A stretch of DNA of 64,000 nucleotides from AP-16 sp963755055 (GCA_963755055.1 CAVWIS010000021.1:62001-126000), one strand, 5' to 3'; numbered from the stretch's first letter, positions 17,071 through 27,018 are shown. Numbers and translations are program-made. The notes: generated from the sequence alone by a model not told the origin.

Positions 17071-18111
17071 TCACTGCCGGTAACCGTAGATCCGGTTCCA
17101 GTCCGCCATCCACGACGCGTGCAGCTTCTTGTACTGCTCGAAGTCCGGCACCCACACCTTGACGACCTTGGGATCGTAGCCCTCCGGATAGGCCGGGGGA
17201 TTCTTCAGCGAGGTGAGATTGCCGAGCTCCTTGATCATGAAGGTCTGGCCCTCGACCGACAGGCACCAGTTGAGAAACAGTTTTGCCGCGTTGGGATGCG
17301 CGGCGGTCTTCGGGATGCCGCTCGCATAGGGGTTGATCGGCACGCCCTCGGGCGGGAAGAAGATCTCCAGCGGCGCGCCGTCGCGCTTCTTGGTCCACAC
17401 GATGTTGTAGAGCGACGGGCCGATCGAGATCTCGCCGCGCACCATGGAGTCGGACATCGGCGCCCCCGACGGATAGAGCACCGGCTTGGTGGCCGCCTGC
17501 TTCGCCCAGTAATCCTCGCCCAGCACCTGGCGCTCGAACATGATGCGGGTCCAGGTGGTGCCGCCCGACGGGCCGACCACCTGGCCGATCTGGCCGTCGC
17601 CGTATTCCGGCTTGGTGAGGTCCATCCAGGATTTCGGCGGCTTCTTCTGCAGCTCGGTATTGTAGGCGATCGACCAGCCGATGGTGGCGCGCGGCCAGAA
17701 TTTGGGCGACACCAGAGCCGAGGCCAGATAGTCCGCCGCGTTGGGCGGCGTGTAGTCGGCGAACAGGTCGGCGAGGTCCACCATCAGGCCGCGGTCCGAA
17801 TGGTCGACCACGTCGGCGGCGAGCTTTCCGGCCGCCGCCTCGGTCTTCACCCGGGTGATCAGCTGGCCGCCGGGCGCGCGCACCATCTCCACCTTGATGA
17901 AGGGGAAGCGCTTGTTGAACGCCTTGATGACCTCCTGCTCGACCTCGGCGAAGTTGGCCGTGTAGTAGATCAGCGTTCCTTCCTTCTTCGCCGCCTCGAT
18001 GATGTCGGGCGCGTCCTCGGCCCAGGCGCCGTCGCGCCCGGCGACCGCCGTGGCGGCAAGCCCGAGCGCCCCGGTCAGCACCGCGCGTCGCGACGAAAGA
18101 ATCTTGCTCAT
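17071..18111 (-). CDS. ABC importer periplasmic solute-binding protein (Fbp/type 1-like)
   Basis: A 346-residue family 1 extracellular binding protein. The N-terminus MSKILSSRRAVLTGALGLAA ends near GRDGAWAEDAPD, a Tat-like (SRRxxL) signal. The mature part starts IIEAAKKEGTLIYYTANFAE, typical of the FbpA/phosphonate-type cluster. It shows WPRATIGWSIAYNTELQKKPP and a late-domain VWVPDFEQYKKLHASWMADW. No tyrosine pair typical of FbpA iron sites is obvious, so an organic anion ligand is as likely as iron. It lies 42 bp after the permease gene in an operon permease-SBP-ATPase-PrpF. Confidence 0.9.
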   Translation of the reverse strand: MSKILSSRRAVLTGALGLAATAVAGRDGAWAEDAPDIIEAAKKEGTLIYYTANFAEVEQEVIKAFNKRFPFIKVEMVRAPGGQLITRVKTEAAAGKLAADVVDHSDRGLMVDLADLFADYTPPNAADYLASALVSPKFWPRATIGWSIAYNTELQKKPPKSWMDLTKPEYGDGQIGQVVGPSGGTTWTRIMFERQVLGEDYWAKQAATKPVLYPSGAPMSDSMVRGEISIGPSLYNIVWTKKRDGAPLEIFFPPEGVPINPYASGIPKTAAHPNAAKLFLNWCLSVEGQTFMIKELGNLTSLKNPPAYPEGYDPKVVKVWVPDFEQYKKLHASWMADWNRIYGYRQ

Positions 18112-18153
18112 GTCGTCCTCCCTGTTGGCTCTTTGCGGCCCGTGCGCGTCGAT

Positions 18154-19977
18154 CTATCCGGCGCGCCCGACGCCGGAATCGGCGGCGCCGCGCGACAGCC
18201 AGTGCGCGATCGAGATCAGCACGCCGAGCAGCACCGTCTGCACCACGCTGAAGGCCGCCGTGATGTTGATGTTCTGGTTGTAGTAGTCGAGCAGCAGCAC
18301 CGCCATGACCATGGTCTTGCTGGAATAGAGAAACAGCGACGAGCCGAGCTCGCGCACCGCCAGGATGAACAGGAGCGTCATCGCGGCGATGACGCCGGGC
18401 CGCGCCAGCGGCAGCACGATGCTCGAGATGGTGCCCATCATGCTGCGCCCGCACAGCCAGGCGGCTTCCTCGAGCTCGCGGTGGATCTGCAGCAGCGAGG
18501 TGGAGAGCGCCTTGACGGTGTCGGGCATGAAGCGGGCGATGAAGGCGAGCGCCAGGATCCAGATGGTGCCGTAGAGCCCGCCGGGCACCCCGATCCACGC
18601 CCACAGATAGGCGACGCCGATGACCAGGCCGGGGATCGCCACCGGCAGCGACGAGATCAGGTCGAGCGTGCGGCGGCCCGGCGCGTTCGACCGCGTCACC
18701 GTGTAGCCGATGGCGAAGGCGAGCACGCCGCCGGCGAGGGCGGTGATCACCCCCACCTCCATGGTGTTGACGATCGAGCGCATGGTCGCCGGGTTGTCGA
18801 ACAGCCGGTCGAAGTGCTGCCAGCCGTACTGCTTGGGATCGAACAGCGAGGCGGCGTTGCGGATGAACAAGAATTTCCGGAAGGAGGCGACGAGCAGCGC
18901 CAGGCTCGGCAGCACCACCACGATGACAAGATAGACGATGGCGAGCCCGAGGGTGAAGAAGCGCCACGGCCCGAGATCGAGCGAGCGCGGGCGGAACGCC
19001 TTGCCGGCCACCGTGGTGAAGCTGCGTCCCGACAGCACCTTCTGCTGCAGCAGGACGAGCGCCCCGGTCACCACCATCAGGATGATGGCGACGGCGGCGG
19101 CGGTCGAGTAGAGCGGCGGCGACCAGGCGGTCAGGTTGAAGATGTAGGTGGTGAGCACCGAGATATTGGCGGGCGCTCCGAGCACCGCCGGGATGCCGTA
19201 GATCCCCAGCATGACGATGAACGACAGCAGCATGCCGGAAATGATCGCCGGCGCGATCAGCGGGAACGTGATGGTGAACAGGGTGCGGAAGGCGCTGGCG
19301 CCGGCGATCTCGGCGGCCTCCTCGAGCGAGGGATCCATGTTGCGCAGCGCCGCCGAGGTGAACATGTACACGTAGGGCGCATAGTACATGCCGAACACCG
19401 CGATCATCCCGGGCATCGAGTAGAAGTTGAGCCGCCAGTCGAGGCCCGCCCAGGCGAACATGGTGTTGATCAGCCCGGTGCGCGGCGAGCCGAGGATGGT
19501 CCAGGCGACGCCCGCCACCAGGGGCGGCACGAACAGCGGCAGCAGCCCCGCCGTCGCGATCAGCCCCTTCCAGGGCGTGTTGGTGCGCACCACGATCCAC
19601 GCGAAGGCAAGCCCGATGGCGACCGCGATCGCGGTGCCGCCGGTGCAGGCGACGAAGGTGTTGACGATCGCCACATGGACGTTGGGGTTGCCGAGCACCG
19701 CCACGAAATTGTCGAGCGAGATGTCGCCCGGATGGAGCCCGTCCACCACCGGATTGGCGCCGGTCAGCGCCCCGAACAGCAGCATGAGGATCGGGTAGAG
19801 GACGAGGAACGCCAGGATCAGCAGCAACGCGCCGGACCACAGCCATCCGGTGAGCCGCGCGCGCATCGCCTGGCCGACGGACGGCATCTCGCCGGGCGAG
19901 GCTGCCGATGCGCTCGTGGGCACCGCCCGGTGCACCAAGGCCGGGCCGGCAGTCAGATCGACGGAATCCCGAAGCAA
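18154..19977 (-). CDS. Fused two-domain ABC permease (FbpB-like)
   Basis: A 607-residue integral membrane protein with about 12 predicted helices in two halves. Each half has an EAA loop for contact with the ATPase (LEEAAEIAGASAFRTLFTI in half 1, LEEAAWLCGRSMMGT in half 2). Fused permeases of this length are usual in FbpB/ThiP-like importers. The first 45 residues are hydrophilic, and a later in-frame ATG (MPSVGQAMRARLTG) could be the true start. First gene of the minus-strand import operon ending with PrpF. Confidence 0.92.
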   Translation of the reverse strand: MLRDSVDLTAGPALVHRAVPTSASAASPGEMPSVGQAMRARLTGWLWSGALLLILAFLVLYPILMLLFGALTGANPVVDGLHPGDISLDNFVAVLGNPNVHVAIVNTFVACTGGTAIAVAIGLAFAWIVVRTNTPWKGLIATAGLLPLFVPPLVAGVAWTILGSPRTGLINTMFAWAGLDWRLNFYSMPGMIAVFGMYYAPYVYMFTSAALRNMDPSLEEAAEIAGASAFRTLFTITFPLIAPAIISGMLLSFIVMLGIYGIPAVLGAPANISVLTTYIFNLTAWSPPLYSTAAAVAIILMVVTGALVLLQQKVLSGRSFTTVAGKAFRPRSLDLGPWRFFTLGLAIVYLVIVVVLPSLALLVASFRKFLFIRNAASLFDPKQYGWQHFDRLFDNPATMRSIVNTMEVGVITALAGGVLAFAIGYTVTRSNAPGRRTLDLISSLPVAIPGLVIGVAYLWAWIGVPGGLYGTIWILALAFIARFMPDTVKALSTSLLQIHRELEEAAWLCGRSMMGTISSIVLPLARPGVIAAMTLLFILAVRELGSSLFLYSSKTMVMAVLLLDYYNQNINITAAFSVVQTVLLGVLISIAHWLSRGAADSGVGRAG

Positions 19978-20232
19978 AAGGCCGTTTTCCTCTGGAAGGC
20001 CATGTTGAAAGCCAGGCCGTTACTCTTGTCTATCCCGAACTCTCGCACGGATTAAGCCCTTCCTTAGAGCATTTTGCCAGCCGGCGGGAGGTCCGCGGGG
20101 ACTTCCGGCGAGGGCCGAGGCTCGGCCACGGTCGTGCCGATACCCTGCGTTGCGGAAAATCAAGGCGGTTGACTGGGTAATGCGCAGTTGTACCGTGTTG
20201 TCCGCAACCGGGCTTTCGGACAGAGAACCAGG

Positions 20233-20769
20233 ATGAAAGCAGGCGACGTAATGACGCGCCGGGTCGTGTCGATCGCGCCGGATGCGTCGATCACCGAGGC
20301 GATGCGGCTGATGCTGCAGCACGAGATCAGCGGCCTGCCGGTGATCGATCGCACCGGAAAACTCGTGGGCATCGTGACCGAGGGCGACTTCCTGCGCCGT
20401 GGAGAGCCCGGTACCGGGTCCGAGCGGCCGCACTGGATCGAGGTTCTGATCGGGCCGGAAAAACTGGCCGACGAGTACGTGCGCCGTCGCGACCGCAAGG
20501 TCAGCGACGTCATGACCTCCGACCCGGTCACCATCACGGACGGCACCTCGATCGAGGACGCCGTCCGGCTCATGGAGGGCCGTCGGATCAAGCGTCTCCT
20601 GGTGACGCGACAGGGCGAGGTCGTCGGCGTGATCAGTCGTACCGACCTGCTGCGCGCGCTCTCGCGCGCCATCCGCCAGGCCTCCAATTCGGCGATGATC
20701 GGTGAGCGAAGCCGCAGCCGGGAGGCTCAATTGGAAAGCCAGCTGTGGATGCACCGCATCAGACCTTGA
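20233..20769 (+). CDS. Two-CBS-domain protein
   Basis: A 178-residue protein with a tandem CBS pair, the adenosyl-ligand-binding module that regulates enzymes and transporters. CBS1 is about residues 1-60 (MKAGDVMTRRVVSIAPDASI, GIVTEGDFLRR). CBS2 is about 90-150 (VSDVMTSDPVTITDGTSIED, GVISRTDLLRAL). In rhizobial relatives a BON domain often follows; here only a short unrelated tail (SRSREAQLESQLWMHRIRP) remains, so the protein may be 3'-truncated. The start is ATG 20233; the 15-residue upstream extension is not typical. Partner unknown. Confidence 0.87.
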   Translation: MKAGDVMTRRVVSIAPDASITEAMRLMLQHEISGLPVIDRTGKLVGIVTEGDFLRRGEPGTGSERPHWIEVLIGPEKLADEYVRRRDRKVSDVMTSDPVTITDGTSIEDAVRLMEGRRIKRLLVTRQGEVVGVISRTDLLRALSRAIRQASNSAMIGERSRSREAQLESQLWMHRIRP

Positions 20770-20881
20770 TCGCCCCGGCTCCCCGGCGCGGAATTGACGA
20801 CCTCTATCCGCCAATGACAAAAGGTTCATGGCCGACGCAAACGGGCAGCACCGCTGTGCCGTCCGGCGGCGGGAGAGCCAC

Positions 20882-21664
20882 GTGGCAGGGGATTTCGATC
20901 TTTCCGGCAAGGTAGCGGTCATCACCGGCGGCAATTCCGGCATCGGTCTCGGCATGGCGGAGGCGCTGGCGCGCGCCGGCTGCGCGGTATCGATCTGGGG
21001 CCGCAATGCGGAAAAAAACCGGCAGGCGGTGACGCGCCTGTCCGGCCTCGGCGGCCGCGCCGAGGCGCGGGTCTGCGACGTCGCCGACCGTGCCGCCGTC
21101 GAGGCGGCCTTCAAGAGCACGCTCGACACGTTCGGCCGGGTGGACGGCTGCTTCGCCAATGCGGGCATCGGCGGCGGCGGGCGGCGGTCCTTCATCGAAC
21201 GGACCGTCGAGGAATGGGAAAAAATGTTCGCCATCAATCTCGACGGCGTGTTCCATGTCTTCCAGGTGGCGGCCCGCCACATGGTGGAACGCGCCGGGCG
21301 CGGCGACGGCTTCGGCCGGCTGGTGGCGACCTCGAGCCTGGCGTCGATCTTCGGGACGGCGCGCAACGAGCACTACGCGGCGACCAAGGCGGCGATCAAC
21401 GCGCTGGTTCGGGCGCTCGCCGTCGAGCTCGCCCGCCACGGCGTCACCGCCAACGCGATCCTGCCCGGCTGGATCCGGAGCGACATGACGGAAGGCCTCA
21501 TGGCCAATGAGAAATTCGTTGCCAACGTGATGCCGCGCATCCCGATGCGCCGCTTCGGCGAGGCGGCGGATTTCGGCGGAATCGCCGTCTACCTGATGAG
21601 CCGCATGTCGTCCTATCACACGGCGGAGACGTTCGTGATCGACGGCGGCTATTCGGCGTTCTAG
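20882..21664 (+). CDS. Short-chain dehydrogenase/reductase
   Basis: A 260-residue classical SDR using NAD(P)H. Cofactor motif TGGNSGIG (residues 15-22), NAG in FANAGIGG (about 92-95), Ser151/152, Tyr165 and Lys169 (YAATK) form the catalytic set. C-terminal VIDGGYSAF is typical. GTG 20882 is preferred because GGGAGA lies 5 bp upstream; the open frame starts at 20828. The substrate is unknown; genes downstream (enoyl-CoA hydratase) suggest acyl-CoA metabolism. Confidence 0.92.
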   Translation: MAGDFDLSGKVAVITGGNSGIGLGMAEALARAGCAVSIWGRNAEKNRQAVTRLSGLGGRAEARVCDVADRAAVEAAFKSTLDTFGRVDGCFANAGIGGGGRRSFIERTVEEWEKMFAINLDGVFHVFQVAARHMVERAGRGDGFGRLVATSSLASIFGTARNEHYAATKAAINALVRALAVELARHGVTANAILPGWIRSDMTEGLMANEKFVANVMPRIPMRRFGEAADFGGIAVYLMSRMSSYHTAETFVIDGGYSAF

Positions 21665-21694
21665 CGCCTATGTTTTGGCACTGCCGTGCCGCAA

Positions 21695-21840
21695 GTCCAC
21701 CCTCCCGCCCGTTGGCGGGGAGGGTCGACCACCTTCGCGCAGCGAAGGCGGTCGGGGTGGGGGGACTATTTGTTGCTCCGAGCGTGCGGCGCCCCCCACC
21801 CCATCCCTCCCCGCCGCAAGAGCGGGGGGAGGGAGGAATT
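21695..21840. repeat. Intergenic hairpin repeat (alphaproteobacterial type)
   Basis: Contains CACCCTCCCGCCCG...GGCGGGGAGGGT, a purine-rich middle (CTTCGCGCAGCGAAG) and an end CATCCCTCCCCGCCGC...GCGGGGGGAGGGAGG. Three nested hairpins cover most of the space between the SDR and enoyl-CoA hydratase genes. Confidence 0.75.
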
Positions 21841-21923
21841 TGCGGCACGCGGAGTGCCAAACAAAGCCGTTTCGCGGCGGGCGCGACAAGCGTGTAGCCG
21901 ATCGATCAATCAGGATCCGCACC

Positions 21924-22810
<887 letters not shown>

Positions 22811-22820
<10 letters not shown>

Positions 22821-23581
22821 GCGACCGCGTCGACGGCCTCAAGCTCGCGCACCCAGAACCGGTTGGTGGCCGCCGGCGAAAAGCCGAGACCGCGGTAGAG
22901 GCCCGCGGCCGGCCCGTTGGTCGCCACGACCTGGAGCCCCAGCAGCCGCGCGCCCTGTTCGCCGGCCCAGCGCTCCAGCGCGCGAAGGACTGCATCCGCG
23001 CCTCCCTGGCGGCGGAACTCGCGGCGCGTCGCCATGCATTCGACCACCGTGCAGCATTCGTCGGCCACGCCGAGCCCGGTCGAGATGACCTCGCCGCCGC
23101 GGCGGCAGGCGAAGAATGCCCGCGGGTGCGGGACCGCCTCGAGGATCGCTGCGTTGACGGCTCGGCGGTCCTCGGTGATGGCGCCGAGATAGACCTCCTT
23201 CCACTCGGCAGTGGCGCGGTCCGTCACCTCGACGTCGGCCGGCTGGCCGATGGGCTGCACCACCTTCATCATGGTGACGGTCGCCTCGTCCTCGCCATAG
23301 CGGCGCTGAGCCAGCAGGTCGACGAGATCTCGCGGAGCGCCGGCATCGAACGTATGCAGCCGCGCCGGCGCATGCTTCGCCCGGTAGCGCGCTTCCACCT
23401 CGTCCAGGGCGGCGGCCGGATCGCTGCCGGTGAATGCAATGGTCGACACCGAGTTCGCCCGCCGCGAGCCTCCGCCCGAGTAGCGCCACAACCAGCCCTG
23501 TATGTTTGCCTGCTCGCATGCGGGCCATGCCCGGACGTGAAGGCGCTCCATGCTGATCAGATCGTCGACCGTGGGCTCCAT
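22811..23581 (-). CDS. GNAT-family N-acetyltransferase
   Basis: A 256-residue protein with the GNAT domain in its second half. Motif A is VECMATRREFRRQGGADAVL (about 180-199), with the acetyl-CoA pyrophosphate loop RRQGGA at 190-195. Motif B follows with LGLQVVATNGPAAGLYRGLGF. The N-terminal half (LHVRAWPACEQ) resembles the degenerate half of double-GNAT proteins. Acceptor unknown. Its 3' end overlaps the enoyl-CoA hydratase 3' end. Confidence 0.85.
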
Positions 23582-23864
23582 GCGACCAGACTTAGGGCTC
23601 GGGGATCACAAGAATTGTTCGAGCCGAGGAGTATGGGAGCTGATCCCCGGAACCTCAACGAGCCGGTATCCTGACCGATACCTGATGTGACCGGAGGTCT
23701 TCCCGATGATCGCCGTGCATGCCTATATCGAGGTGACCGATGTCACCCGCGGATGCCGGCCATCCTGCCGGTTCCGCCGGCCTGCTTACCAGGCAGGTAA
23801 TCGACCGCGCGCGTGCTGTCACGTCATGTCCTGGCACGATACCGACACCGGAGAATCCCTGGCC

Positions 23865-24686
23865 ATGACCGAACCCATATTCTGGCGCGCCGGCGAGGCA
23901 TATCGGCCGACCGGCAACGCGGTCGGGCCGTGGTCCCCGAAAATCCTGCAGGGCAGCGCGACCGCGGGGTTGATGGCGGCGATCGTGGAATCGCTCGCCG
24001 ACGGCATGCTGGTCGCGCGCCTGACATTCAACCTGTGGCGCCCGGCAGGACTGGACCTGATCGGCGTCGAGCATGAGATCCTGCGCGAGAGCCGGCAGAC
24101 CCGGGTCGCGGAGGTGCGGCTGTTGCAGCAGGGCGAGCCGGTGGCCCGCTGCACCGCCGTGCTGCTGCGCAGCGACGAGCGGCAGCCGCCGCCAGCTCCG
24201 TCCGATCCGCCGCCCGACGGGCCCGATGTCGGCGCCGCGATCGCCGGCCACGAGCAGGCGCTGAGCCCGTTCTTCCGCGGCGTCGAGGTACGCATGGCGC
24301 GCGGCCGCATTGCGGCGCCGGGGCCGGCCGCCGCCTGGCTGCATCTCGCCCGGCCCTTCATTGATGACGAGCCGGCATCCGCCCTGGTTCAGGCCGTCTC
24401 GGCAGCCGATCTGGTCGGCGGCATCTCGCAGATCCTTCACCCGCGCGACTGGCTGTTCTCCAACCCGGACCTCGACGTGGTGATGTGGCGTCGTCCGGCG
24501 TCCGACTGGATCCTGCTCGATGCCAGCACCGAGATCGGGCCCGAGGCGATCGGCACCGGCTTTGGCATCCTGTCGGATCGCGCAGGCGCCTTCGGACGCT
24601 GCTCGGCGTCGCTGCTGTTCAGGCGCCGACCGGCTGCGGCGGTCGGCCCGGACGCCCGGCAAGCTGCCGCAGGAAATCCGCCGTGA
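23865..24686 (+). CDS. Acyl-CoA thioesterase-like protein (double hotdog)
   Basis: A 273-residue protein starting MTEPIFWRAGEAYRPTGNAV. It has the two-part layout of TesB/4HBT_3 double-hotdog thioesterases. The first half contains GPWSPKILQGSATAGLMA and the conserved RLTFNLWRPA; the second half contains AADLVGGISQILHPRDW and the closing WILLDASTEIGPEAIGTGFG. It would hydrolyse or bind acyl-CoA. GGAG at 23850 is about 11 bp before ATG 23865. Its last 68 bp overlap the convergent XRE regulator gene. Confidence 0.82.
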   Translation: MTEPIFWRAGEAYRPTGNAVGPWSPKILQGSATAGLMAAIVESLADGMLVARLTFNLWRPAGLDLIGVEHEILRESRQTRVAEVRLLQQGEPVARCTAVLLRSDERQPPPAPSDPPPDGPDVGAAIAGHEQALSPFFRGVEVRMARGRIAAPGPAAAWLHLARPFIDDEPASALVQAVSAADLVGGISQILHPRDWLFSNPDLDVVMWRRPASDWILLDASTEIGPEAIGTGFGILSDRAGAFGRCSASLLFRRRPAAAVGPDARQAAAGNPP

Positions 24687-25473
24687 CGTTATCGACGGGA
24701 AAAAAGCTCTCGATGCGCAGCTCCTGGGCGGTGACATCGAGCGGCGTGCCGATGGCTGAGATCACGGAAAACAGCGCCAGACGCAGGGTCCCCTTGCGGA
24801 TCACGATGTCGAGCACGGGCGAGAGGGGTTCGCCGCTGTCCGGCGATCCGGCAAGCGCCTGCACGCCCGGATAGGCCACCAGTCGCTGGCGCAGCGCCAG
24901 GGTCTCCTCGTCGCCGTACGCCGACAGCACCTCGCGCGCGAGCCGCCGCAGCAGGGCGCGGGCCAAGTCCGTCCAGTTCTCGACGAATGGGCGCAGCCCT
25001 TCGGGGGCGAACAGCAGGTCCATGTGGTTGAGGCGTCCGCCGAGCCGATCGGGAGGAAGCAGTTGGCCGAGCAGACGCCGCTGCGCGTCGTTTGCCCGAA
25101 TGATGTTCCAGTGACGGTCGACGACGAGGGCGCCGTACGGCTCGTGGTGTGCGAGCATCAGATCGATCGCCCGGGTGATCGGAGCCATGTCGGGAGCGCC
25201 GATCGGCAATTCGCGAAACGCCCGGGCGTAGCCGGCGCGCTCGAGCATCTCGTTCTGCTCGCGCAGCGGCATCTCCAGCACCTCGGCGAGCCGCAGCAGC
25301 AGGCCGCGGCTGGCGCGTGCCCGCCCGGATTCGATGAAGCTCAGATGGCGGCCCGACACGCCGACCTCAAGCGCCAGGGCGAGCTGCGGCAGTCCCCGAT
25401 GCTGGCGCCAGCGTCGCAGAATGGCGCTCGATACGGGCACTTCGCTTGCGCGCTGGCTGGACATCGGTTTCAT
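24619..25473 (-). CDS. XRE-family transcriptional regulator with MmyB-like ligand domain
   Basis: A 284-residue regulator. The helix-turn-helix is about residues 17-70 (LRRWRQHRGLPQLALALEVG, LSFIESGRARASRGLLLRLA). The rest (from about 100: PITRAIDLMLAHHEPYGALV, WNIIRANDAQRRLLG) is the PAS-like MmyB/MLTR ligand-binding domain that binds fatty acids in MltR-type regulators. It is divergent from the 25502 gene, only 28 bp apart start to start, and convergent on the thioesterase. A role in controlling nearby acyl-CoA genes is plausible inference. Start ATG 25473; ATG 25464 is possible. Confidence 0.9.
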   Translation of the reverse strand: MKPMSSQRASEVPVSSAILRRWRQHRGLPQLALALEVGVSGRHLSFIESGRARASRGLLLRLAEVLEMPLREQNEMLERAGYARAFRELPIGAPDMAPITRAIDLMLAHHEPYGALVVDRHWNIIRANDAQRRLLGQLLPPDRLGGRLNHMDLLFAPEGLRPFVENWTDLARALLRRLAREVLSAYGDEETLALRQRLVAYPGVQALAGSPDSGEPLSPVLDIVIRKGTLRLALFSVISAIGTPLDVTAQELRIESFFPVDNVTADFLRQLAGRPGRPPQPVGA

Positions 25474-25501
25474 GTCACGGAGCAATGAAAGGATGCAGTC
25501 T

Positions 25502-25954
25502 ATGCCACATCCCGACGGCGCGGCATCGCCAAGAATATTCACCGCGAGCTGGCGCTCGACGCTCGACGATCCCGGATATTGCCGCATCGGCATATCGCGC
25601 AGCACGCCGCGCGGCCACAAGGGCTATCGGCGCTATCCGAAGCTCAATCCGGGTCCATGGTTCCGGTCAATTCCGGACGAGCACGCATGGGCGGCGCGCT
25701 ATCAGGACGAGATCCTGGCCGTTCTCGATCCGGGCCGGACCGTGGCGGAGCTGCTGGACCTTGCCGGCGGTCGTGCCCCCGTGCTGCTGTGCTGGGAGCC
25801 GCCGGAACCCGGCGCCGACTTCTGCCATCGCGGCCTGGTGGCAGCGTGGCTGTGGGACCGGCTCGGCCTGAAGGTCTGCGAGCTCGGCTTCGAGCATGAG
25901 GGATGCGGCTGGTCGCATCCGAAATTGCCGCTGTCGCTCCGCCGTTCCGCCTGA
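25502..25954 (+). CDS. DUF488-like hypothetical protein
   Basis: A 150-residue product. It shows IFTASWRSTL near the N-terminus, then YCRIGISRSTPRG, GYRRYPKLNPGPWF and LLCWEPPEPGADFCHR with a downstream KVCELGFEHEGCGW. A Cys-Trp-Glu motif followed by C-H-R is the DUF488 signature (VLLCxE...CHR). DUF488 function is unknown. Divergent from the XRE regulator with almost no room for a promoter, so one of the two may start transcription inside the other. Confidence 0.75.
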   Translation: MPHPDGAASPRIFTASWRSTLDDPGYCRIGISRSTPRGHKGYRRYPKLNPGPWFRSIPDEHAWAARYQDEILAVLDPGRTVAELLDLAGGRAPVLLCWEPPEPGADFCHRGLVAAWLWDRLGLKVCELGFEHEGCGWSHPKLPLSLRRSA

Positions 25955-25998
25955 GCACCGGCGAATGTGATAGTCATGCGCGTTCCGCAACCTGCGGC

Positions 25999-26077
25999 CT
26001 AGTGCGGTGGATTTGAAGTTCCTATCAGTTTTGCCGCCCGCTCGTCATAGGAACTTCAAATCCAAAAACCGCACTAG
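25999..26077. repeat. Palindromic element 1, CTAG-ended
   Basis: Left arm CTAGTGCGGTGGATTTGAAG continuing TTCCTAT (25999-26025); right arm ATAGGAACTTCAAATCC, then AAAAACCGCACTAG (26047-26077). Near-perfect inverted repeat of 79 bp with a 21-bp loop, starting and ending with CTAG. Confidence 0.9.
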
Positions 26078-26090
26078 AATCATAAAGTTG

Positions 26091-26167
26091 CTAGTGCACC
26101 TCTTGATTCCGAAGTTCGCACGAGGGGGTGCCGCGAAGTGATGCGAACTTCGGAATCGGTGCACTAG
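26091..26167. repeat. Palindromic element 2, CTAG-ended, abutting a start codon
   Basis: Left arm CTAGTGCACCTCTTGATTCC continuing GAAGTTCGCA; right arm TGCGAACTTCGGAATC, then GGTGCACTAG (26091-26167, 77 bp). Same CTAGTGC...GCACTAG ends and size as element 1 but a different interior. It ends 2 bp before the methyltransferase ATG at 26170. Confidence 0.9.
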
Positions 26168-26169
26168 CC

Positions 26170-27018
26170 ATGATCGCCCCCGACTGGAGAGACGCGAACC
26201 GCGCGAACTGGGACGAGCGCGTCGGCGTGCATCTCGGTTCCGCCGGCTATGAGCTCGCCTCGCTCCGTGCCGGGCGTGGCCGTCTGCATCCGATCGAGGA
26301 GGCGGAGCTCGGCCCGGTGACGGGACGGCGGGTCCTGCACCTGCAATGTCATTTTGGACGTGACACGCTCGCCTTGGCGCAACGCGGCGCCGAGGTCGTG
26401 GGTCTCGATTTCTCGCGCCCCGCCATCGACGCTGCCCGGCGCCTTGCGGCCGAGCTCGGACTCGAGCGGCAGGCCCGTTTCGTCGAAGCCGATCTTTATG
26501 ACGCACCATCCGCGATCCCAGAGGCCGGATCATTCGACGTGGTCTTCGTTACCTGGGGCGCGATCTCATGGCTGCCGGATATCGGGCGCTGGGCACGGGT
26601 CGTTGCGCACTTCCTCGCGCCGGGCGGATCGCTCTATCTCGCGGAGGGCCATCCGGCCGCCCTGGTGTTCGATGATCTGGCACGGCTGCCGGACGGCATG
26701 CCGGGATATTTCGCGCCGTACTTTGCCCGCGAGCCCATCGTGGCCGACGACCCGCGAGACTATGCGGACTCTTCGGCGCGGCTGACCAATGCCAGGCAAT
26801 ACAGCTGGATCCACCCGCTGGCCGACATCGTGGCGGGCCTGATCGACGCCGGCTTGCGCCTTGAATGGCTGCACGAGCACGACAGCGTGCCGTGGCAGAT
26901 GTTCGAGATGCTGGTCGAGGACATGCACGGCATGTATCGCTGGCCCGATAGACCGTGGCTGCCGCTCGCCTTCTCGCTTCGTGCCAGGCGATCCGAAGGC
27001 CAGGATCGATCGGGCTGA
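26170..27018 (+). CDS. Class I SAM-dependent methyltransferase
   Basis: A 282-residue Rossmann methyltransferase. SAM motif I is VLHLQCHFGRDTLALA (about 55-70), the acidic strand end is VVGLDFS (77-82), and motif post-II is VEADLYDAP. The C-terminal part (WIHPLADIVAGLIDAGLRLEW, YRWPDRPWLPLAFSLRARR) is typical of a broad bacterial family of unknown acceptor. The natural start MIAPDWRDANRANWDERV begins 2 bp after a long palindrome, so no free Shine-Dalgarno sequence exists. Followed after 26 bp by a haloalkane dehalogenase, probably co-transcribed. Confidence 0.88.
   Translation: MIAPDWRDANRANWDERVGVHLGSAGYELASLRAGRGRLHPIEEAELGPVTGRRVLHLQCHFGRDTLALAQRGAEVVGLDFSRPAIDAARRLAAELGLERQARFVEADLYDAPSAIPEAGSFDVVFVTWGAISWLPDIGRWARVVAHFLAPGGSLYLAEGHPAALVFDDLARLPDGMPGYFAPYFAREPIVADDPRDYADSSARLTNARQYSWIHPLADIVAGLIDAGLRLEWLHEHDSVPWQMFEMLVEDMHGMYRWPDRPWLPLAFSLRARRSEGQDRSG

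Noticed and set aside
14742..17083. Long plus-strand frame opposite PrpF and the ABC ATPase
   Set aside because: Shadow frame; the minus strand shows Walker and PrpF motifs.
17062..20055. 997-codon plus-strand open frame opposite the ABC importer operon
   Set aside because: Composition is dominated by His/Arg/Asp/Gln repeats typical of an antisense frame; the minus-strand genes have clear domains.
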